Shown here piece after piece: positions 5,243 to 9,887 of a stretch of 9,887 nucleotides of DNA (position 1 is the first letter of the stretch; each line of letters starts with the position of its first letter). The DNA comes from Nitrospira sp. (GTDB lineage Bacteria > Nitrospirota > Nitrospiria > Nitrospirales > Nitrospiraceae), in assembly GCA_016873525.1 (NCBI GenBank), contig VGXD01000058.1, positions 1 to 9,887 on the forward strand, written 5' to 3'. The notes beneath the pieces were generated by a model that was not told where the DNA came from, did not search any database, and worked only from the letters and a program-made list of their open reading frames with translations. The translations under genes and the position numbers were made by a program.

Positions 5243-5837
5243 CCATGTACATGTCGGCGAGATGGTGCCAAATTTTGAATTGGAGATTTTCGACCCTCGG
5301 AAGGGGGATTTCGGCAAGATTTCATTGGAGTCTTTGAAACAGGCGAAGAAGTGGACCGTGCTGGTGTTTTATCCGGCCGACTATACCTTCGTCTGTCCGA
5401 CGGAGTTGGCCGATGTGGCGGAACAATACAAGGACTTGGCCGCTGCCGGGGCAGAGGTCATTGCGGTTTCCACGGACACGAAGTTCGTCCACCTGGCCTG
5501 GCATCGGGAGGAGAAGTTGCTCAAGGGGCTCACGTACCCCATGGGCGCGGACCCAACCGGGAAGGTGTCGAGGCTGTTCGGGGTCTATGATGAGGGGACG
5601 GGTCTGGCCCTCCGCGGCACCTTCGTCATCAGCCCGGAAGGCAAGCTCGTCGTGAGCGAGGTGAACTTTTACAATGTGGGACGGAGCGCGGCGGAACTGT
5701 TGCGGAAGGTCAAGGCGAACGTCTATTGCGCCGCCCACCCAGAGGAAGCCTGCCCGGCCAATTGGAGCCAAGGCGGGAAGACCCTCAAGCCTGGGGCGGG
5801 GCTGGTCGGGCGCGTGGCCGAAGCGATGGGGCGTTGA
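5235..5837 (+). CDS. ahpC: typical 2-Cys peroxiredoxin AhpC
   Basis: A 200-residue thiol peroxidase reducing hydrogen peroxide, organic peroxides and peroxynitrite in the cytoplasm. The peroxidatic cysteine is C54 in FYPADYTFVCPTEL and the supporting arginine is R127. The resolving cysteine is C173 in EEACPANW, with the C-terminal arm KTLKPGAGLVGRV. STDTKFVHLAWH is close to AhpC of enterobacteria. The start is the ATG at 5235, with AAAGGAG five bases upstream. The frame stays open upstream to at least 5049, but no other start has such a site and the family begins here. It overlaps the perR stop by eight bases, so translation is probably coupled. No ahpF is present; the electron donor may be a thioredoxin system. 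Likely induced by peroxide through PerR. Confidence 0.95.
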   Translation: MGDHVHVGEMVPNFELEIFDPRKGDFGKISLESLKQAKKWTVLVFYPADYTFVCPTELADVAEQYKDLAAAGAEVIAVSTDTKFVHLAWHREEKLLKGLTYPMGADPTGKVSRLFGVYDEGTGLALRGTFVISPEGKLVVSEVNFYNVGRSAAELLRKVKANVYCAAHPEEACPANWSQGGKTLKPGAGLVGRVAEAMGR

Positions 5838-5895
5838 CGGCTCCCATTGCTGGGGTGTAACATCAACCATCGTTCCACGATAAAGGGAGGCTGGG

Positions 5896-6216
5896 ATGGT
5901 TACGATCACGCCGGTGGCGGAAGAGAAGATTCGGGAGTTGATGAAGGAAGAAAAGGATGTGGTGGGCCTGCGCATTTACGTGAAGGGCGGCGGGTGCCAC
6001 GGGTATCAGTACGGGATGGCCTTCGAGTCCAAGACTGCCGACGATGACACGATCGTTGAAAAAGGGGACGTGAAGGTGATCATGGATTCGCAGAGTGCGC
6101 CGCTGCTCCAGGGGGCGGAAGTGGACTACGTGGACAGCCTGCAGGGGTCCGGTTTTTCCGTCAAGAACCCCCAGGCCAAGACGACGTGCGGCTGCGGCAG
6201 TTCCTTCAGCGCCTAA
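5896..6216 (+). CDS. erpA: A-type iron-sulfur carrier (ErpA/IscA family)
   Basis: A 106-residue HesB/IscA-fold protein that receives Fe-S clusters from scaffold proteins and delivers them to target enzymes. The three conserved cysteines are present: C34 in KGGGCHGYQYGMAF and C98 and C100 in TTCGCGSSF. VDYVDSLQGSGFSVKNP (76-92) is the usual central phrase. GGGAGG (5885-5890) lies five bases before the ATG. It is 58 bases after ahpC and is closed by a terminator, so it is probably the last gene of the perR operon. That makes sense, since peroxide destroys clusters. The assignment to ErpA rather than IscA is a guess; without iscS/iscU beside it, ErpA is the more usual label. Confidence 0.9.
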   Translation: MVTITPVAEEKIRELMKEEKDVVGLRIYVKGGGCHGYQYGMAFESKTADDDTIVEKGDVKVIMDSQSAPLLQGAEVDYVDSLQGSGFSVKNPQAKTTCGCGSSFSA

Positions 6217-6260
6217 CGCGCTGCGCGGTCGCGGATACGATTTCCCCATGTGGTTGAAGG

Positions 6261-6309
6261 GCCGGGGTCGTCCACCAACACGGTGACATGCGACCCCGGC
6301 TTTTTCTTT
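6261..6309 (+). terminator. intrinsic terminator of the perR-ahpC-erpA operon
   Basis: A perfect 10-bp stem, GCCGGGGTCG (6261-6270) with CGACCCCGGC (6291-6300), is followed immediately by TTTTTCTTTCTC. The 20-base loop holds a small inner hairpin, CACC (6273-6276) with GGTG (6282-6285). It ends only about 17 bases before the next start codon. Confidence 0.85.
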
Positions 6310-6325
6310 CTCGATCAGGTATGAC

Positions 6326-7141
6326 ATGCCCCAAGTCCTTCTGACCAAACGGATCGAATTCGCAGCCGCCCATCGGTACCACAATCCGGCCTGGGATGCG
6401 GCGCGCAACCGGGCTGTCTTCGGCGCCTGCAACAATGACCCTGGCCACGGGCATAACTATATGCTGGAAGTTACGGTGGCGGGCGAAGTAGACGATCAGA
6501 CCGGCATGGTGGTGAATCTCTACGACCTGAAACGGATTTTGAAGGAGGTCTTGGAAGAATTCGACCACAAACACCTCAACCTGGATACGCCCTATTTCAA
6601 ACAGACGATTCCGACAAGCGAGAATATTGCGCGCGTGCTGTGGGGGATTCTGGCAAGGCAACCCGCGATCGGCCGGCTCGAAAAGGTCAGGCTCTTCGAG
6701 GACGAGGACCTTTCAGCCGACATCACCGCAGCGGGGCAAGGGGCCAGCCTGACCCGCCGGTATCATTTTTCCTCGGCGCACCGGCTGTATGCCGAAGGAT
6801 TGTCAGGGGCGGACCAGCAACGTCTGTTCGGGCGGTGTGGCCATCCGGACGGCCACGGACACAACTATGTGCTGGCCGTCACGGTCGGCGGGAAGATCGA
6901 CCCGGACACCGGCATGGTGACGGATATTCCGGCTCTGGATCGGGTCGTGCAGGAACTGGTGGTGCAGCGATTCGACCAGCGGAATTTGAATCAGGATCAG
7001 GACTTGGCGCGTTCGATCCCGACGGGCGAGAACCTGGCGCAGTGCATCTGGAACCTCTTGGTCAAGGCCGTCCCCACCGGCCGATTGGAACGGGTCGGGC
7101 TTGGCGAAACGCGCGAGACCTCGTATGAATATATCGGATAA
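6326..7141 (+). CDS. tandem-duplicated 6-pyruvoyl/6-carboxy-tetrahydropterin synthase (PTPS/QueD family)
   Basis: A 271-residue chain holding two complete T-fold PTPS/QueD domains, about twice the family's usual 120-150 residues. Domain 1 (about 5-130) has zinc ligands H16, H41 and H43, active-site C35, D80-H81 (FDHKHLNL) and E125. Domain 2 (about 143-270) has H152, H177 and H179, C171, E235 and E261, but the D-H pair is D217-Q218 (FDQRNLNQ), so its catalytic histidine is replaced. Both halves have C-x5-HGH (CNNDPGHGH, CGHPDGHGH), the spacing of eukaryotic-type PTPS-II, whereas QueD has C-x3-HGH. The family converts 7,8-dihydroneopterin triphosphate to 6-pyruvoyl- or 6-carboxy-tetrahydropterin. 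Which product is made here is uncertain, so no symbol is given. The ribosome site is weak (AGG at 6317-6319). Confidence 0.9.
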   Translation: MPQVLLTKRIEFAAAHRYHNPAWDAARNRAVFGACNNDPGHGHNYMLEVTVAGEVDDQTGMVVNLYDLKRILKEVLEEFDHKHLNLDTPYFKQTIPTSENIARVLWGILARQPAIGRLEKVRLFEDEDLSADITAAGQGASLTRRYHFSSAHRLYAEGLSGADQQRLFGRCGHPDGHGHNYVLAVTVGGKIDPDTGMVTDIPALDRVVQELVVQRFDQRNLNQDQDLARSIPTGENLAQCIWNLLVKAVPTGRLERVGLGETRETSYEYIG

Positions 7142-7159
7142 GAAGAGGGAGAGAGACGA

Positions 7160-7495
7160 TCAGCGCGTAAGCAGATGATCGTTGATGAGGGCCGCCAGTT
7201 CGTCCGCGTCCAGTTTCCCTTCCCGTGTCATCAGCAGTTGTCCCTTTGAAAACAGGTGGGTGGTCGGGTAGGTCTCGAAGTGGTTCTGCTTCTTGATCTC
7301 GCGGCAGCGACCCGGGACGTGCATTTTGGCCTTGCCGATGCGGATGTCGGCAAAGCGTGCCGCCGTTTCCTCAAGGATCGGGTCGTAGGCATTGCACGGT
7401 TCACAGGAGGCGATGCCATAGGCCACGACCGCCGCCGGAGCCTGTCTGAACGCCTCATAGTTTTCGTCGCTGACTTCTTCCAAGATTCCTGCCAC
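7160..7495 (-). CDS. thioredoxin-fold protein with CEPC motif
   Basis: A 111-residue thioredoxin-superfamily protein. The redox motif C31-E-P-C34 follows the strand AVVAYGIAS, and the cis-proline is P77 in TYPTTHLFSKGQLL, the usual landmark opposite the active site. The C-terminal helix is DADELAALINDHLL. A third cysteine is C64. There is no signal peptide, so it is cytoplasmic. The start is GTG at 7495 with GAGGG four bases upstream. It lies 100 bases downstream of the peroxiredoxin gene on the same strand and may supply or store electrons for that enzyme; this is inferred from position only. It converges on the tandem PTPS gene with only 18 bases between the stops. Confidence 0.85.
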   Translation of the reverse strand: MAGILEEVSDENYEAFRQAPAAVVAYGIASCEPCNAYDPILEETAARFADIRIGKAKMHVPGRCREIKKQNHFETYPTTHLFSKGQLLMTREGKLDADELAALINDHLLTR

Positions 7496-7538
7496 GGTGC
7501 CCTCGTCGATCCGGTACGCGGCTTGGCTGCATAGGCCC

Positions 7539-7576
7539 GGTGCGCGGGGCAGCCCCTGCCGGCACTGCCCCGCACC
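7539..7576. other. intercistronic hairpin
   Basis: GGTGCGCGGGGCAG (7539-7552) pairs with CTGCCCCGCACC (7565-7576): 12 base pairs with a two-base bulge on the left arm and a 12-base loop. It lies between the peroxiredoxin and thioredoxin-like genes. No T tract follows on either strand, so it looks like an RNA-stability or processing element rather than a terminator. Confidence 0.55.
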
Positions 7577-7595
7577 GCCGAATGTGTGCGTGAGG

Positions 7596-8069
7596 CTAGG
7601 ACAGATTCTTGAGTACGGCCAGAATCTCTTTGTCGTCCCTCGCGGTCTTGATCTCCTGCACCTTCACGTAGGCCACCTTGCCGGCCTTGTCCACGATCAC
7701 GGTGGCGCGCTTCGAACAGTTCAGCGGCTCGAAATAGAGGCCATAGGACTTGGAGACCGTGCGGTGCATGTCCGCCAAGAGGCGGTGCTTGAGCCCAAGG
7801 GCGTCGGCCCAGGCCTTGTGCGAGAAGAAGCTGTCGGCGCTGACGCCGAAGATCTCCGCATTGGAGGATTGGAAGGTGGGCATGTCGTCGGTCAAGCACT
7901 TGTTCTCCCCCGTGCAGACCGGGCTCCAGTCCAGGGGATAGAACGCGAGGACGACATTCTTCTTGCCCTTGAAGTCGCTCAGTTTGACGTCCTTCTGGTC
8001 CTGGTCCTTCAAGGTGAAATCCGGGGCGCTGTCTCCGACCTTTATCTCAGGGGCGATATCGTTTGCCAC
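7596..8069 (-). CDS. peroxiredoxin (AhpC/TSA family, AhpE/BCP-like)
   Basis: A 157-residue thiol peroxidase of the AhpC/TSA superfamily. VGDSAPDFTLKDQD opens the fold. The peroxidatic motif is PLDWSPVC (P45, S49, C52, a Ser variant of PxxxTxxC), and the supporting arginine is R121 in SKRATVIV. The short C-terminus lacks a resolving Cys of the AhpC type; C58 and C118 are the only other cysteines, so it is probably a 1-Cys or atypical enzyme. The start is GTG at 8069, set by a perfect AAGGAGG (8076-8082) six bases upstream. It leads a likely two-gene unit with the thioredoxin-like gene. The ortholog class (AhpE versus BCP/PrxQ) cannot be settled by eye. Confidence 0.93.
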   Translation of the reverse strand: MANDIAPEIKVGDSAPDFTLKDQDQKDVKLSDFKGKKNVVLAFYPLDWSPVCTGENKCLTDDMPTFQSSNAEIFGVSADSFFSHKAWADALGLKHRLLADMHRTVSKSYGLYFEPLNCSKRATVIVDKAGKVAYVKVQEIKTARDDKEILAVLKNLS

Positions 8070-8132
8070 AGCAAACCTCCTTCGATGGGGTTAAGAAATT
8101 AGGGGGCCGAACCGCTTCTGCCGAAGTCTTTC

Positions 8133-8162
8133 TTGGTAGCATGGCGCCGGAAAGTTTGTCAA
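8133..8162 (-). promoter_or_regulatory. candidate promoter of the peroxiredoxin gene
   Basis: On the minus strand, a perfect -35 hexamer TTGACA (8157-8162) is followed after 18 nt by TACCAA (8133-8138), only 3 of 6 matches to -10. The predicted leader is about 55 nt. The weak -10 suggests an activator or an alternative reading of the site. No copy of the perR palindrome is present. Confidence 0.45.
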
Positions 8163-8168
8163 TTGACC

Positions 8169-8188
8169 AAAAGGCCTATGGCGAGGCC
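8169..8188 (-). terminator. weak terminator candidate after the typA-linked gene
   Basis: On the minus strand, GGCCT (8184-8188) and AGGCC (8173-8177) form a 5-bp stem with a six-base loop, followed by TTTT. It begins 14 bases past the stop of the 253-residue gene. The stem is short, so termination there may be partial. Confidence 0.35.
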
Positions 8189-8201
8189 GTTCCTGGTCGG
8201 T

Positions 8202-8963
8202 TCAGGCGCCCTGCCAGGTGATCTCCCGACAGGGGATCGAGCCCTCTACCGGCGAGGTGGTCCTGTGCCGGATGACGCGCAGCGCCAGCCCAATCCCCGG
8301 CAAGGAGATGGCGGCGCCGACCGTCGGGAGGTGTCCGATCCTGAGGATTTCGCCGGCAATATCGGCCAACTGCTCCAAGACCGGCCGGCTTGGCAGCCCA
8401 AGAGGCCGGAAGGTTTCGAGTTCGTCCAAGCCGAACTTGGCGAGCCCTCTGGTGTAAAACCGTTCAAGGCCGGGGTCGCCGCTCTCGGCATGATCGACCG
8501 TCACGTGGTCTTCGGTGATGAACCCTGCGAGGGGACGGTCTTTCCAGTCCGAGGGATTGCGATAGTCGTGGGTGGCCGCGTCATAGGTTGTGCCGTCGGT
8601 CAGCAAGGCGAGACCCCTGGCCAGACGTGCGGCGTGCAGCACCAAGTCAATGGCCTTGCTCGCGGGCGCCGTGGCCCGGAGGAGGAGCCCAGCCCGATCA
8701 TGGCCCCAGCCAAGGCGCTCTTTCCAGGAGGCGGCTTCGGAAGGAGGCAGCGCGAGGCTGTAAGCGGCAGTCCAGGGTCCGTGCGTGGCCAATACCAAGG
8801 CGGAAGGATCGGCGGCGTCCTCTTTCAGCACGAGCGGGCCGCCATATTCGAGGTCGAACCAGGTCCGGACCTCGGCGAGGGTGGGGGGCGCGGCCCTGTA
8901 CCCGATGATGTAGAGGGGGTGGCCGGACTTGGGGAGCTTGGGCTGCTTGCGGCGGATTTTCAT
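8202..8963 (-). CDS. hypothetical protein downstream of typA
   Basis: A 253-residue soluble protein that I cannot assign with confidence. The start chosen is the ATG at 8963, preceded by GGGGGA eight bases upstream; an ATG six codons earlier (8981) lacks any site. The first 12 residues are strongly basic (MKIRRKQPKLPK). There is no signal peptide or membrane helix. The middle reads like an alpha/beta domain with a long helix at about 103-122 (KAIDLVLHAARLARGLALL) and the phrase TTYDAATHDYRNPSDW (125-140). The phrase FYTRGLAKFGLDELE (169-183) recalls DUF4261-type proteins, but this is only an impression. It starts 34 bases after the typA stop and is probably co-transcribed with it. A real gene of unknown function. 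Confidence 0.78.
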   Translation of the reverse strand: MKIRRKQPKLPKSGHPLYIIGYRAAPPTLAEVRTWFDLEYGGPLVLKEDAADPSALVLATHGPWTAAYSLALPPSEAASWKERLGWGHDRAGLLLRATAPASKAIDLVLHAARLARGLALLTDGTTYDAATHDYRNPSDWKDRPLAGFITEDHVTVDHAESGDPGLERFYTRGLAKFGLDELETFRPLGLPSRPVLEQLADIAGEILRIGHLPTVGAAISLPGIGLALRVIRHRTTSPVEGSIPCREITWQGA

Positions 8964-8997
8964 GCGAGTGGTCCCCCGCATTCCGGCAAGAGCCGAA

Positions 8998-9887
8998 TCA
9001 GGATCGACGCTCCTTGCGCGCCTTGCGGCGCTCCTCCGGGTTCAGCAGGCGCTTGCGGATGCGCATGCTGGTCGGGGTGAGTTCGACCAACTCGTCCGGG
9101 CCGATGTATTCCAACGCAAATTCCAACGTCATTTGTTTGGGCGGGGTCAGGGTCAGGGCTTCGTCCGATCCGGAGGCCCGCATGTTGGAGAGGTGTTTGG
9201 CCTTGCAGATGTTGACGTCCATGTCCTCGTCCCGGCTGTTTTCGCCCACCACCATGCCTTGGTACACATCGATGCCGGGGCCGATGAAGAGCGTGCCTCG
9301 TTCTTGAATCATGAAGAGGCCGTAGGCATTGCTGGTCCCGTCTTCAAAGGCGACCAACGACCCGTGCGGCGCGACCTGGAGGGCACGCTTGTCGGCCGGT
9401 TCGTAGCGCTGGAAGACGTGGTGCATGATGACGGTGCCCCGGGTCTTGGCCATGAGGATGTTCTTCAGGCCGATGACCCCGCGGGTCGGGATGTAATATT
9501 CCAGGTGCATTTCGCTGGCGGTGCCTTCCGAATGAACCAGCTTCATGTGCCGGAGTTCGCCGCGGCGCTGCCCGACTTCCTCGATGACCACCCCTTGGTA
9601 TTCGGACGGCACGTCGATCATCAATTCTTCGAACGGCTCCGTCAGCACACCCTCTTCGGTGTGCAGAATGACCTCCGGCTGCGACACCTGCAACTCGTAG
9701 CCTTCCCGCCGCATCTGCTCGATCAGCACGCCTAGATGGAGTTCGCCGCGCCCCGCCACCAAGAACCGATCGGCGCTGTCGGTTTCCTCCACGCGCAGGG
9801 ACACGTTGGTTTCCAGTTCCTTGAAGAGGCGTTCCCGAAGATGGCGGGAGGTCAGATATTTGCCTTCCCGGCCCGCAAACGGACTGT
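8998..9887 (-). CDS. typA: ribosome-associated GTPase TypA/BipA, C-terminal part (5' end beyond window)
   Basis: The visible 296 or so residues are the C-terminal half of TypA/BipA, a translational GTPase related to EF-G that binds ribosomes and helps 50S assembly, especially under cold or stress. The frame is already open at the right edge and reads SPFAGREGKYLTSRHLRERL. It continues through NVSLRVEETDSADRF and GRGELHLGVLIEQMRREG (domain III), then IPTRGVIGLKN (domain V, EF-G-like). The specific C-terminal domain includes LSNMRASGSDEALTLTPP and ELVELTPTSMRIRKR, and the protein ends in a basic tail. All of these are close to Escherichia coli BipA. The G domain lies off the window. The GTG near 9804 is an internal valine, not a start. 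Confidence 0.96.
   Translation of the reverse strand, partial: SPFAGREGKYLTSRHLRERLFKELETNVSLRVEETDSADRFLVAGRGELHLGVLIEQMRREGYELQVSQPEVILHTEEGVLTEPFEELMIDVPSEYQGVVIEEVGQRRGELRHMKLVHSEGTASEMHLEYYIPTRGVIGLKNILMAKTRGTVIMHHVFQRYEPADKRALQVAPHGSLVAFEDGTSNAYGLFMIQERGTLFIGPGIDVYQGMVVGENSRDEDMDVNICKAKHLSNMRASGSDEALTLTPPKQMTLEFALEYIGPDELVELTPTSMRIRKRLLNPEERRKARKERRS

Noticed and set aside
6217..6325. Possible preQ1 or other riboswitch in front of the PTPS/QueD-family gene.
   Set aside because: The only structure is a plain 10-bp terminator stem that fits the end of the upstream operon. No preQ1 aptamer core or alternative antiterminator of convincing length could be drawn.
8133..9735. Long plus-strand frames opposite typA and the 253-residue gene.
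   Set aside because: They mirror TypA coding sequence on the other strand; TypA is clearly recognised, so these are shadows.

Overview
This 9.9 kb chromosomal window comes from a GC-rich bacterium. The single-copy housekeeping content (two tRNAs, HU, TypA, PerR, an A-type Fe-S carrier) and the protein style suggest a Nitrospira-like member of the Nitrospirota. That assignment is inference from general resemblance, not from a search. No insertion sequence, phage gene, CRISPR array or integrase is visible; it reads as an ordinary core or near-core region with some oddities.

Left part (1-1770). Two minus-strand tRNA genes, Lys(CTT) and Arg(CCG), both with encoded CCA, lie downstream of a minus-strand pair: an unknown 181-residue protein, then a YkgJ-type CxxCxxCC protein whose only stop codon lies inside the tRNA-Arg gene. 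A 327-base gap follows. It holds a minus-strand promoter candidate, a GGGCTCTGA repeat, and a strong plus-strand sigma70-type promoter with a leader of about 130 nt for an HU-family DNA-binding protein, which ends in a textbook terminator.

Middle part (2170-4547). A minus-strand MoaD/ThiS-like beta-grasp protein, whose diglycine is followed by a seven-residue tail, diverges from an unknown 133-residue protein. Next come a minus-strand exported cyclase-family (kynurenine-formamidase-like) metal hydrolase and a divergent, isolated rfbC (dTDP-4-dehydrorhamnose 3,5-epimerase).

Oxidative-stress and cofactor part (4630-8162). A perR-ahpC-erpA run has a promoter overlapped by a palindrome (TAGGAA-CCA-TTCCTA) suited to autoregulation and ends in a terminator. 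It is followed by a one-chain tandem duplication of the 6-pyruvoyl/6-carboxy-tetrahydropterin synthase fold. On the opposite strand lies a peroxiredoxin followed by a thioredoxin-fold protein with a CEPC motif. PerR senses peroxide, AhpC and the second peroxiredoxin remove it, the thioredoxin-like protein may recycle a partner, and the A-type carrier rebuilds clusters that peroxide destroys.

Right end (8202-9887). The C-terminal half of the ribosome-associated GTPase TypA/BipA enters from the right edge on the minus strand and is followed closely by an unknown 253-residue protein. No wholly new system is evident. The best leads are the tandem PTPS protein, the internal-diglycine beta-grasp protein, the PerR tail and operator, and the gene-tRNA overlap.
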